In this document: positions 42,815-56,266 of the stretch, piece by piece
Position numbering within the stretch: position 1 is the first letter of the stretch
Layout of the letters: every line of letters begins with the position of its first letter
DNA from: Megalobrama amblycephala
Taxonomy: Eukaryota; Chordata; Actinopteri; Cypriniformes; Xenocyprididae
Direction: 5' to 3'
NCBI RefSeq assembly: GCF_018812025.1
Contig: NC_063045.1
Coordinates: 46,595,352-46,659,351, forward strand
Length of the DNA: 64,000 nucleotides
Made by a program: the position numbers and the translations under genes
Notes under the pieces: model-generated
Told to the model about the DNA's origin: nothing
Database searches by the model: none
What the model saw: only the letters and a program-made list of their open reading frames with translations

Positions 42815-43374
42815 AAATAAAAAACTACCACAAGCCTGCCTTTTTTTCTCTTATTTTTCTATATATAGTATTTGAGGAAGTTTTTAATAGCTTATTTTTA
42901 AATAAATAAAAGTCCTCATAAAATTACTGTAAATTGAGATAAATTCTAAAACTATGAGTAGTGTCTGTCCTGAATACTGGTACATTATGTCTTCATATCC
43001 TCATGTGGTTATATACTGAGTGTGTGCCCCGATTAAAAGCTAAACTGGGGCTGTGCCAGATCTAGGCCTATGAAAGAGGGAACTAATGTTTTTAACTGAA
43101 AAATATCAAAATAGTATCACATCATATTGAGTTATGCCGTTTATGTGAATGTGCATTTTAGTTTTTTTATTTCATAGTTTTATAATGTTACCATTTCTGT
43201 ATACATTTCAGCAGCAAACCAAATTGGGCAAAGTAGCACCAGCGTAATCAAAGTTGTTTTTGCAATCAAATGTTTATTGAAAGAAAAAGAACAACAACAT
43301 ATTACAAAGCATTTCAAAATCACAACAAAACAGTCAAAAGAAAATGTGTAAATATACATATATAAACACACACA

Positions 43375-43379
<5 letters not shown>

Positions 43380-43427
<48 letters not shown>
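43380..43427. repeat. (AT)n microsatellite
   Basis: About 48 bp of alternating A and T immediately left of the Tc1-like inverted arm. Confidence 0.9.
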
Positions 43428-43432
<5 letters not shown>

Positions 43433-43448
43433 CATTTCACCCCCCAAA

Positions 43449-43718
43449 AAAGGTTTTAAGCCAGTTATTTATATCTTTTGCTGTAGTGTCAATAGGAAAT
43501 ATCCATTCACATTTCCAAACATTCATTTTGCCATTAATTGTAATAATCCAGTGAGATTTTTGAATACATAATAAGACTGATAACAGCCGGTGCTCCACAC
43601 AGTGATCTGATCTCACCATCATCGAATCCGTCTGTGATTACATGAAGAAACAGATGAAACTGAGACAAACCAAATCCAGGAGAACTGTGGCCATGTGATG
43701 CTTGAAGAAACCTGCCTG
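43449..43718 (-). mobile_element. Partial Tc1-like copy, inverted arm
   Basis: This 270-bp block is close to the reverse complement of 43924-44202 (for example GATGATGGTGAGATCAGATC reads in opposite senses). The terminal 20 bases expected at its left end are missing next to the (AT)n tract. It lies head to head with the full copy. Confidence 0.75.
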
Positions 43719-43724
43719 CAAAGA

Positions 43725-44223
43725 TACAGTACTGTGAAGAGTTTTAGGCAATTGTGTAAAAAAATGCTGTAAAGTGAGGATGTTTTTAAAAAATACTGTT
43801 ATAAATAGATTTTATTTATCAATAAACTTATATTAACTAAATCAAAACAATATTTTGTGTGACCACCCTTTGCATTTAAAATAGCTCTTGTCCAGGTACA
43901 CTTGGGCATAATTTTTCAGGTAGCTTTGGAGGCAGGTTTCTTAAAATCTCTTGGAGACACGGCCACAGTTCGTCTGGATTTGGTTTGTCTCAGTTTCATC
44001 TGTTTCTTCATGTAATCACAGACGGATTCGATGATGGTGAGATCAGATCACTGTGTGGAGCACCGGCTGTTATCAGTCTTATTGTGTATTCAAAAATCTC
44101 ACTGGATTATTACAATTAATGCCAAAATAAATGTTTGGAAATGTGAACGGATATTTCCTATTGACACTACAGCAAAAGATATAAAAAACTGGCTTAAAAC
44201 GTGCCTAAGACTTTTGCACAGTA

Positions 44224-44228
<5 letters not shown>
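43725..44228 (+). mobile_element. Tc1/mariner-like non-autonomous element, 504 bp
   Basis: TACAGTACTGTGAAGAGTTT at the left and AGACTTTTGCACAGTACTGTA-type sequence at the right are inverted ends. The right TA merges into an (AT)n tract, as expected for TA-targeting elements. There is no intact transposase. Confidence 0.7.
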
Positions 44229-44276
<48 letters not shown>

Positions 44277-44309
44277 CATATAAATAAAATAAAATAAAAT
44301 AAAATAAAT
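44227..44309. repeat. (TA)n followed by (TAAAA)n microsatellite
   Basis: TA units to about 44271, then TACATACATA, then repeated AAATA/TAAAA units to 44309. Confidence 0.85.
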
Positions 44310-44689
44310 ATACTTATACAATATACACATGGAGAGAGAAAAAAAATATAAAGGGGAATTACTCAAAAATTACTAAAAAATATATTTAGTTACCACTTGT
44401 AGTACCCCATTGTTTTCAAAAGTACTATAAGTGATATCTAAATACATTTTTTAAATACAGAGATAGTATATTAAAAGCACATTTTAGTTCATATTTAATG
44501 CTGTCTCAAAATAGCACAGTTGAGTACACTTAGATGTTCTTAAGATGTTCTTAAGTAGTACTAAAGAAGAATTTTTACTATATTAAGTACAAAATTAGTG
44601 CACGAAAATAGAGTAATTTAAGTATCTCATAGAAATGTACTTTTTTTCACCTGGGAGTACATGGTGCAAATTATTTATTCAATATGCTC

Positions 44690-44954
44690 CGATGTATGGA
44701 AAAAAATTGTCGCATTTGGAGCATGTGTACGCAAGAGGGCGTGAAAAGACCTTAAAGTTCTCCGGCTGATACCTCCGGAAATCACGTGTGCAGATTCCAG
44801 ACACAATCCACCTGCGCGAGCGAGCTAGTGGACTACTGATGCTGCGCGAGACTGGTGAAAGAAGAGTGAAGTGAACGCGAAACAGCTCAAGCCGGGGGGA
44901 AAAGTTGTTTTTATACTTACATCTATTACTAAATTGTGGCTTAAAAGCAAAGGA
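44690..44954 (+). promoter_or_regulatory. CpG-rich promoter and 5' UTR of the unidentified downstream gene
   Basis: G+C and CpG rise sharply (CACCTGCGCGAGCGAGC, TGATGCTGCGCGAGAC, AAGTGAACGCGAAAC) just before a good start context AAAGGAATGG. No TATA box is clear. The next upstream plus-strand gene, ehd1, ends 3 kb away. Confidence 0.5.
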
Positions 44955-45006
44955 ATGGATTTGAGCACGACCTTCCTCTGTTTAATCTATGGTATTCTCC
45001 TCGCAG
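44955..45006 (+). CDS. Signal-peptide first exon of an unidentified secreted or membrane protein (partial)
   Basis: ATG at 44955 opens 17 codons plus one base, MDLSTTFLCLIYGILLA-G, ending at a perfect donor CAG|GTAAGT. The peptide has a short polar start and a hydrophobic core and would serve as a signal sequence. A phase-1 boundary right after the signal peptide is typical of immunoglobulin-superfamily and other extracellular proteins. The CpG-rich upstream region supports a real 5' end. I do not recognise the protein, and I found no convincing phase-1 second exon up to 64000, so intron 1 is probably longer than 19 kb. Confidence 0.6.
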
Positions 45007-47261
45007 GTAAGTTTTAATTTGTTTTTATTTGCTTTTTTTTCCGGAGGGCTGCGGACTAGCTCGGCGCGCTACCTTTCCTCAAAAGTTTTTTTAATACTTT
45101 ATTTCGTTTTCTTACACATTTTTTGTTGTTTCAGAGTTTTATAATGTTACCGTTTCTGTATATGTTTCAGCTGTAAACCGAATTGGGCAAAGTACGTTAG
45201 TATTGACCAGCGTAATCGAAGTTAAAGGTTTTCTGTTGAAGAAAAAAACGGTCACTAATTTCAAATGTAATGGCAGATTTTAAAATCTGACTACGTCGAT
45301 ATTTAGCTACAACTAATTTAAATTTATTACCTACTGATAGAGAAGAAATATCAATGAATTAAATTCACTTATTTTTAATTATTTTCTTTTATTATTTATT
45401 TCTAAAATAATGTAACGTGCATAATCCACAATAGGAAAACACGATTTAGAAATTAAATATAATCCTGCTATAAACTTACGGTATAAGTTACACATCTCGA
45501 AGCGAAGTGTTACAGGTTATACGTATTATACTGTACGTAAATTATACATTTGGAGAGTTGTTGTGTTTTTATTTTCATCTGAGGCTTCTTCTATTTAACG
45601 ATGTCTCAATAACAACCCAGTCCACGCAACGCAGTTTAATTAGCGGGTTATTTCCATTATCAATATGAAGTCTTATCTTATGCTGCTGCTGAATCAGATT
45701 TGTGTTATTCTCATGTGTTTCCAAGCTCAGGTGGAATTATACATTTTCTAGAATACATTTCTTGAATTTTGTTGTTAGTTGGCAGTTAACACAATAGGCT
45801 TAACAGTCTTAAAGCCTTCAAGAGGGGCTTCTTTCAGACTGCCATCTGCCAATGCAAGCTCCACTTGAACCCCCCTTCTCAGGGAGACTGAAACTGAGGT
45901 TGCTTATTCAGTCTACATGCAAGACCTGATATTGATTGATCCCTTGGCTTAGAAGGCAAACAGAGTCACACTAGGTTTGGCAGTGGACTTGTCTCTGGCC
46001 AACATTGATTTTCTGTGAGTTGCACATGCTGTCTGCTTGTAGTTGGGCACTTCTGGTTGTTGACTGACTAGCTGGTGGTTCATGTGAGGAAGGGAATGAT
46101 GATAACACAAGCATTACAACAGAAACCAGCCACTCCTTCTCTGCTTATTTCTATTGAGTAACATCTGAAACTGCTTGTGGAGTTGTGGTCGAAGGTTATC
46201 TGTGTTCTTTCGATAGAGATACAGGTTGCATAGCTTACAGACCAGCACAAGGAAAAAAATAATGCGAGAAACAGTGGCATGGATAGGGCGATAACTTTCC
46301 AGGCCACTGGTTACTGATAAACTAGAATCAAACAATAACAAGCTTTGCGTGCGCACACACTGCTTTTTGTTTTTAATGCATGTGGAATGTGTTGAAGCTT
46401 GTGGTGTTTATCTGAGCTGTTTCCCATTACTGTGGGAGACATTCAGGTGTGTTTTTGTAGGCTTGTCTTGTGTGTGACATTTATTCCTTCATGGTGTTAA
46501 CTTGTCAAACTCTTTACCATCACAACAGAATGTTGAGTCTGACATTTGTGTGCTCCGTGTCCTTCTCAGGAGACGGGGATATTGTTTTTGATGCTGGCTA
46601 CAAGGATATTTCTCATTTGTCTTGTCATTCTGTCACAATACAGATTATTCATAAAGTGAAACGGTGGACGTGAAGACCTTTTCACCAGTGTAATATTGCA
46701 AATGTCATTTGTTATAATTAAATATATAGATATGAGACTTCTGCCATTGGACTTTCATGAATATTATGTGCACTGTTAGACATTTCAAAGGGTTTTTAGT
46801 ACAGTAACTTACTGGCAACACTAAGTAAAATATAGTAAATCTCTTTATGTGGTGTCATAAATCAGTTATTTACTGTAAAGAAATATGTGATAGGAAATAA
46901 TTGTACAAATTACAGAAAAGACATTGTGGATTGGCTAGTTATTTCTATTTTCACTATCAATGAGTGATTTTTAGCTTTTATTATCTTTCATATGCCGCGC
47001 AAACGCTGCAGCATTCTAAATTATTGTTCTGTGTGTGTGTACAGAATGCAGGAGTCTCTCCTGAATTTGGAGTGGTTTACATGGCGATACTCATGGCAAT
47101 GTTTGGGGAACTCATGGCTGTAAACAGAGTAATTTTTTATGTTTTATGCCAGCAATATAACCTGTTTGATGATTTATCCAAGTAATAGGTCATTAGTAAC
47201 CAGAGATATATAGAGTGGGTACATAGAGGAATTTATTTTTAACAATAACTTATAAACCTAC
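45007..47261. other. Presumed intron 1 of the signal-peptide gene, no exon seen
   Basis: AT-rich. The segment 45120-45230 duplicates 43158-43268 (see findings). An acceptor-like site near 47044 is followed by an early stop in the required phase, so it was not used. Confidence 0.4.
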
Positions 47262-47434
47262 TGTGAGCTACAAGGTTGATAATTAATGGATTTCCTGGTT
47301 AAAAAAAACTGCATTACATCCATGATTCTGCACAAGAAATATCCATCAATCAGCGAATCGCAACAAGCAAATTGCACCAAAAGAACCATCCACTCTAAAG
47401 GCCCGTTCACTCCAAGCACTATAATGATAACAAT

Positions 47435-47776
47435 TAGGGCTGGGCGATATATCGCATGAGATTGTCACGCGCATTTCGTCAGTAAAGCCGGTTCCCTGAT
47501 TACCGCTAAATCGCCATCACCTGCTTTCAAATGGAGCGGCATTTAATAGACAGAGCCGTAGTTCACTGACAAGCCACGCAATATCGCGTTCATTATCGAA
47601 GGCGATTCATCTGCGATATGAATGCGATATTGCGTGGCTTGTCAGTGAACTACGGCTCTGTCTATTAAATGCCGCTACATTTGAAAGCAGGTGATGGCGA
47701 TTTAGCAGTAATCAGGGAACCGGCTTTACTGACGAAATGCGCGTGACAAACGCATGCGATATATCGCCCAGCCCTA
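47435..47776. mobile_element. hAT-like hairpin MITE, 342 bp near-perfect palindrome
   Basis: Termini TAGGGCTGGGCGATATATCG and CGATATATCGCCCAGCCCTA are exact inverses, and almost every internal base pairs across a centre near 47605. ATAACAAT is duplicated at 47427-47434 and 47777-47784. There is no coding sequence. Confidence 0.92.
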
Positions 47777-47913
47777 ATAACAATAATGATATAGTTCTAA
47801 AATCATTCTAAATATAAAAGAATAGCAAGAGTCTTCACCACAACTATAATAACGGCACAGAGAAATGATATCATTGGAATATTTTACACAGAAAAATAGA
47901 ATTTCAACTGCTT

Positions 47914-48409
47914 TTAAAGGGTTAGTTCACCCAAAAAAAGTAAGATATTTTTGACGAACTCCGAGACCTATATCACAAGCATGCGTCGTGCTGCTCATGT
48001 GATCAGCTTTGGCCAATACTGAGCCGGCATTCTGATGTAAACACGAAAGCCTTCAATGTGCTTACTGCGTCATCTGCGTAAGCGTAATGACAGGGAAGAG
48101 AAGAGATTGTTGAATAAAGTCATTATTGTTTTGTTTTTTGCGCACAAAAAGTATTCTCAATGCTTCATAAAATTAATGTTGAACCACTGTATTCACGTCG
48201 ACGGTTTTAATAATGTCTTTACTACCTTTCTGGACCTTGAAAGTGTTGATTCTGTTGCTGTCTATGGACGAGTCATATACCTCTCGGATTTCATCAAAAA
48301 TACCTTAATTTGTGTTCTGAAGATGAACGAAGGTCTTACGGGTGTGGAATGTCATGAGGGTGAGTGATTAATGACAGAAATAAATTTTTTGTGTGAACTA
48401 ACCCTTTAA
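47914..48409. mobile_element. TTAA-flanked foldback-family element
   Basis: TTAA at 47914-47917 and 48406-48409, with ends AGGGTTAGTTCACCC and GTGTGAACTAACCCT. The interior shares TTGGCCAATACTGAGCCGGC and CTTTCTGGACCTTGAAAGTG with the element at 51522-52287, of which it is a shorter relative lacking most of the left arm. Confidence 0.8.
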
Positions 48410-49639
48410 AGAGCTTGAGCATTTAAAGCAGCAGACATTATAATCGTTATGGTTAGGCCATCCACTTCTCCAGAAATTCATGGAAGTAAGGGGCCGGTGA
48501 AAGAGTAGAAGAATAGAGTAAACTTTAAAAATACACAATAGCTTCACTTTTGGATGGAAACCCAGCAAATATTTTCAAAGTTCGCAAAAAAAGAAAAACA
48601 AATGCGAATTAGGTGCGTTTCCATCAAGTTGTTCGAGCGGATGACGGTGGTATGGTAACCTAGTAACCAACAGTAAATAAAATCCTGTGACTGGACGGAG
48701 AATTTATGAATATGAAAACAATAAACAAGAGCTGTCTGAACTCTTCTCGACTTTATTATGGCTTTTTTAAAATACTTTTTTTGATTTAATAGGAAATATG
48801 TCAACACAGAACATTTCTTTCGTCTAGCCATTTCATATTAACCTTTCAAATACTGTTAAGTAATTGTTTGATGTATATATTTTATTCAGAATAAAAATCA
48901 AAGAAAGCTTGCAGGCTTTTCTAAGGTTTGAGAAAACACTCTGTCTTCACTGTCTAGTCCTGTAGTCTTCCCTGTTCTGTCCTATAATCCCAAGTGTCCA
49001 TTAAAGACATATTCCCAATAATACATTCCACAGGCTCTGACAGGCTTGTCCCTTCACTTAGATATTAGCCAGATGCTGTCAGACATCCCTGGTCAGTCAG
49101 CACTTTTATTTCGCTCCTGCGGTTGTGTATGTGCGCAAGATCACTGATTCATGTCCGGCCCATGTTGTAGTATGCACTCAACTCCTCAATATTATCTGCT
49201 TCTCCTTTCTAAAGTTTGACTCACACTTGTCTTCAAAAGCCATTAAGAACCCTACAGGACCTTCCCATTCATAAACGATTGAGTGTAGTGTCTTGTTTTA
49301 ACCCTGTTTAAGGTCAGTGCACTGCTCTGAAAACCTCCTCAACCTTGAATAGACCTGTGATGTAGTTACCTGATAAATCTACCTACTCTGGAGACCCTGC
49401 CTGGAGACCGTTGCTAGGAGACCTGTAGCACACATCCACGTGGGTCCTTGAAGAAATGATTCTCTACAATCACTTTCCTTGTTCACTGTTAGAGTGGTTT
49501 ACTGATTGCTTTTTTTTTTTCTTTTTTTTCAAACATAGTCATTCATCTAATGGAGGTAGAACCCACTGAAATCTTGGTTTAGTCTGTTTTTGAGTTTTGT
49601 ACATTTATAGTGGCATATACAGTTCTTATTTTCAAAATA
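48410..49639. other. Non-coding, no gene seen
   Basis: Presumed intron. A short T-rich run lies at 49509-49530. No transposon ends or exon-like frames were identified. Confidence 0.4.
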
Positions 49640-49667
49640 AGTAATACTTTTATTCAGCAAGTGTGTA

Positions 49668-50159
49668 TTAAAGTGATAGTTCACGCAAAAATGAAAATTC
49701 TGTCATTTACACACCCTCAAGTTGTTCCAATCCTGTATAAATTTCTTTGTTCTGCTGAACATAAAGGAAGACATTTTATAACCAGTTTGTAACCAGGGGC
49801 TGGTTGCATAAACCACTTAGACTAGTCTTAAAAGTTAAGTCCTAATTTTTTAAAGTCCATTCCATAAAAATGTAGATTGGAATTGGAAAAATAACATTGA
49901 TTCTTAAGACACAGTCTTAATATAGTGACTACGTTTATGCAACTGGCCCCAGGCCACTGTGGGGCACCACTGACTTCCATAGTAGGAAAAAAAATACTAT
50001 TGAAGTCAATGGTTCCCCAGAACTGTTCAGTTTCCCACATTCTTCAAAATATCTTCCTTTTGTGTTCAACAGAACAAAGAACTGTATACAGGTTTGGAAC
50101 AACCAGAGGGTGAGTAAATGACAACAGAATTTTCATTTTTGGGTGAACTATCCCTTTAA
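49668..50159. mobile_element. TTAA-flanked foldback element inside a family A repeat
   Basis: TTAA at 49668-49671 and 50156-50159. The ends AGTGATAGTTCACGC and GGGTGAACTATCCCT and the palindromic interior place it with 4834-5529 and 13722-14046. It carries its own insertion at 49796-49950. Confidence 0.85.
49796..49950. mobile_element. Small inverted-end element nested in the TTAA element
   Basis: GGGGCTGGTTGCATAAA and TTTATGCAACTGGCCCC are inverse ends of a 155-bp unit with internal TTAGACTAGTCTTAA symmetry. It splits the hairpin element that surrounds it. Confidence 0.65.
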
Positions 50160-50216
50160 ATTCATCAAAAGTGACAGTAAAGGCATTTAAAATGTTACAA
50201 AAGATTTTCTGTTCTT

Positions 50217-51001
50217 TTAAAGGTCCCATGGCATGAAAATGTCACTTTATGAGGTTTTTTAACATTGATATGAGTTCCCCTAGCCTGCATATGGTCCCCC
50301 AGTGGCTAGAAAAGGCGATGAGTGTAAACCGAGCTCTGGGTAAATTGAGAAAATGAAAGCTCAGACGGCCCAATCTGGAATCTTCCCTATATGTTGTCAT
50401 AAGGGGAAAGGTTACCTCCCCTTTCTCTGCTTTGCCCGCCCATGATAAAATGAGCTACTACAGTGAGATTCGAGCACAATATTTTTTTTTTTTCCTCGAG
50501 AGACACATCATGCCTTGTAAACGAGCGAAGCATGGCAGTTGCTCAGTGTTTGTATGTACAAATGAACACCTTAGTATTTTTTTAGTTCCTTCATCCGAGC
50601 CAGAAACAGTGGGTTCATTTTGTTTTCTCTGGTACGCCGATACAACTTCCCATAGTTTTGTATGTCTGCGCCACACATTTCACCGACAACTGTTTCCTCA
50701 ACGTGGGCCAATACATTGCGATACATCCACTGTCAACATTAACGTATGGTACTGTAGCCGCAAGCTGGTTAAGGCCACACCCACCCTCCACCCTGCCCCG
50801 CCTCTCTCCTCCTCATTAGCATTTAAAGCTACAGACCCAGAAATGGCACGTCCTAAGGAAAGCTCATTGTGGGACTGGCTTGTAGTGGCTGAAATTCTGC
50901 ACCAAGGCTGAATTTCGGGAAAGAGACTTCAGATACAGTACTAGGGACCACTTAGGCCTATATAAAAGCATCCAAAAAGTAGCATGTCATGGGACCTTTA
51001 A
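50217..51001. mobile_element. TTAA-flanked element with a 159-codon open frame
   Basis: TTAA at 50217-50220 and 50998-51001. Inverted ends AGGTCCCATGGCATGA and GCATGTCATGGGACCT. A 159-codon frame at 50432-50911 on the plus strand contains MPCKRAKHGSCSVFVC. I do not recognise a domain with confidence. It is probably a remnant of a transposon protein rather than a host gene. Confidence 0.8.
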
Positions 51002-51521
51002 CCTTTTTATTCCTGGGGGAAAAAAATGATCAAGGTTTCCACAAAAATATTAAGACTGGAGTAATGGCTGCTGAAAACAGCTTTGCCATCACATGAATAA
51101 GTTACATTTTAAACTATAATAAAATATTTGTAAAAAAATTTTTAATATTTATTAATTATTTTTACTGTGTTTTTATTTTTTCTTTAGCTTAAATGTGTAT
51201 GAATTTAGATTTATATATTTTTCCATCACTAAATGTGACATTTTTCCAGACAAGTAGTGCTCTGAGGTCTAAAAAAGTAGAGCAGAGGTTTCTACAGTAA
51301 GTCATTCAGGTTTCAGCAGAACATGGTTCATGTTACACTCCACAACAAGGGTTTATTAATAAATGAGGACTTCAACATGATTACAGTGACAAGCTAAAAT
51401 TTAGAAACTGGGTTTGAAATTTAAAAAAAAAAAATGTACCAGGCAGTTTTCTTACCATCTAATTCAATAATTATCGCATTTCAGTGGATTTTGCAAATAT
51501 GAGACAAATAAACAAACACAT

Positions 51522-52287
51522 TTAAAGGGTTAGTTGACCCAAAAATGAACATTCTGTCATTAATTACTCACCCTCATGCCGTTCCAAACCTGTAAGACCT
51601 TCGTTCATCTTCGGAACACAAATTAAGATATTTTTGTTGAAATCCAAGAGGTATCTGACTCGTCCATAGATAGCAATTTAACCGACACTTTCAAGGTCCA
51701 GAAAGGTACTAAAGACATAGTTTAGAAGATCGACATGACTGCAGTGGTTCAACCTTAACTTTATGAAGCGACGAATACTTTTATTGCGCAAAAAAAAAAA
51801 AAAATATCAACAATATCTTCCCATCTGTGTCATTCTCATACATTGTTTACGTCCAGCGCTTCTAGTATCCACATCAGAACGACTCATTATTGGCCGGCTC
51901 CTGCGTCAGCATCACACGCAGCTTTGGCCAATACTGAGCCGGCATTCGGACGTAAACACAGAAGCCTTCACTGTGCTTACTGTGTCATCTGCGTAAGGAT
52001 AATGACAGGGAAGAAAAGAGATTGTTGAATGAAGTTATTTTTGTTTTGTTTTTGTGTACAAAAAGAAGTCACGTCAGTCACATCAACTGTTTTAATGGTG
52101 TCTTTAGTACCTTTCTGGACCTTGAAAGTGTTGGTTAAATTGCTGTCTATGGACGAGTCATATATCTTTTCGTATTTCATCAAAAATATCTCAATTTGTG
52201 TTGTGAAGATTCTTTCAGGTTTGGAACGACATAAGGGTGAGTGATTAATGACAGAATTTTCATTTTTGGATGAACTAACCCTTTTAA
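51522..52287. mobile_element. TTAA-flanked foldback element, longer copy
   Basis: TTAA at 51522-51525 and 52284-52287. Ends AGGGTTAGTTGACCC and GGATGAACTAACCCT. Arms pair along GAACACAAATTAAGATATTT, CGTCCATAGATAGCAATTTA and CACTTTCAAGGTCCAGAAAG with their inverses near 52090-52205. It is related to 47914-48409. Confidence 0.85.
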
Positions 52288-54870
<2,583 letters not shown>

Positions 54871-56266
54871 CTTCACTATGCAGGAATCAAGTCTATAGGG
54901 ATTTACTTTAGCAAGTCTTCTACTCAGAAGCTGTATACGTGCCAGCACTATTTTCTCTTTCTGTCTCTGTCACACAAACTTTACCTGGAAAAATAAAGTT
55001 TGTTATCAGTCTGCTTAAGAATCAGCTGGAGAATAAAATCAAATATTGACACTTACTACATACTACTAAGATTAGCCCTTTAAAACTACCTTATCCCTGG
55101 TCCAGCATTAGCCAAGCTCAAATCCAGTTAAACATTGCCCAATTTAGAGATGGTTTTAAAGCTGCACTTCACTTTCAGACAGAAGCAAGAAGTCCGTTCC
55201 AGCTCTCTACAGTTAGATTATAATCTAGATTGGGGAAATGTAATCGTGTAGCACAAGACCTTTGTCGCTATGTTGTCTGTTATCAAAGAGATTTAGTTCC
55301 TCCAGAAGTAAGCAAGCGAAGTAAAGCAGCAGTGTAGAAATCAATTTTAGGCTTTTTATCTCATTGATAAACATTACACATTATTGACTGCCAGTGTGTG
55401 AGCGAAAAAGCAAATTTGCACAGACTGGAAAAGAAAAAAAATGCTATGCCCTTGTCTCATATCAACCCCCTCAACACACACACACATCCTGCCTCAACAT
55501 TAGCATTCAAGTCAACACCACTCTAATGTTAAGGCAAATTGTAATCTGTTCCTACATATGTAAATGACCCTCGTGTGCAGGAAAAAGTGATTTGTTTTCC
55601 CTAGATAATCATTAGTATGCACAATTTCCTTTTTATGTGTCATTTTCTCAGCATGAGGGGAGGATTCATGTCACAATCTTTACATTTAGCCTGTGGTGTT
55701 CATACGCAATCTACTTTGTAATATTTTACAAATAACCTTTTGGGCCCTGGCCCAGTTCTAATAAATCAACCATCTAGCTCTCATCTTTGCCCAAACAAAC
55801 TGTTTCATTACAACCTTCATGATTTCCTACGTTCTGCTTCTGGAGCTATGATTAGACACTGTGAGCATGCATGAATGTGAAATGAGTTTAAATGTTGTAA
55901 AGGGGGAAGAAGGAAGTCTATAGTGTGTTTCAGTGTACATATTTGAGTTTTTCATGTGATGCTAAAGGAAACAGAAGCAAAAAAGCATCTGCAAGGCCCT
56001 CCTGCCAAGTATAACCTTGAACATTGGTGTCAACAGCTTGTCTCTGTGTGTGTGTAGGACACGACCTTGTCATTGCATTAAGTTTTGGATTTAGGTGTTA
56101 ACTTTCTCATGGATGTGGTGATCAGGGGTCTAGTCACCAGTTTCTTGAGCCATCTCACATTTACATTCATACTCCACTCAGGCCGGTTTAATTAACTCGT
56201 TCGTTTTTTCTTTAATCAGGGACAATACACATTAATACAAAGAATCATTATAAAATGTGCCACATT
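54871..56266. other. Non-coding, no gene seen
   Basis: Presumed intron of the signal-peptide gene. No repeats with clear ends or exon-like sequence were identified. Confidence 0.4.

Larger units (their letters stand above)
47262..48470. repeat. Dispersed repeat host carrying two younger insertions
   Basis: GAGCTACAAGGTTGATAATT (about 47262) resembles 62440-62460. GGCCCGTTCACTCCAAGC (about 47400) is mirrored loosely by ATAATCGTTATGGTTAGGCC (about 48440-48460). The hAT-like hairpin at 47435-47776 and the TTAA element at 47914-48409 interrupt it. Confidence 0.5.
49640..51190. repeat. Dispersed repeat family A copy interrupted by two TTAA elements
   Basis: Family A sequence appears in three pieces: 49640-49671 (CTTTTATTCAGCAAG), 50160-50220 (ATCAAAAGTGACAGTAAAGG) and 51002-51190 (TTTCCACAAAAATATTAAG). 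Joined with one TTAA at each junction, they read like the uninterrupted copies at 40070-40690 and 63370-63808. Confidence 0.8.

Noticed and set aside
43437..44297. Two frames sharing the peptide MMVRSDHCVEHRLLSVLL
   Set aside because: The shared peptide only reflects the inverted Tc1-like copies; it lacks transposase motifs.
46964..47185. Open frame after an acceptor-like site, considered as exon 2 of the signal-peptide gene
   Set aside because: In the phase required by the 45006 donor it reads GAA TGC AGG AGT CTC TCC TGA, stopping after six codons; the other frame has no recognisable domain.
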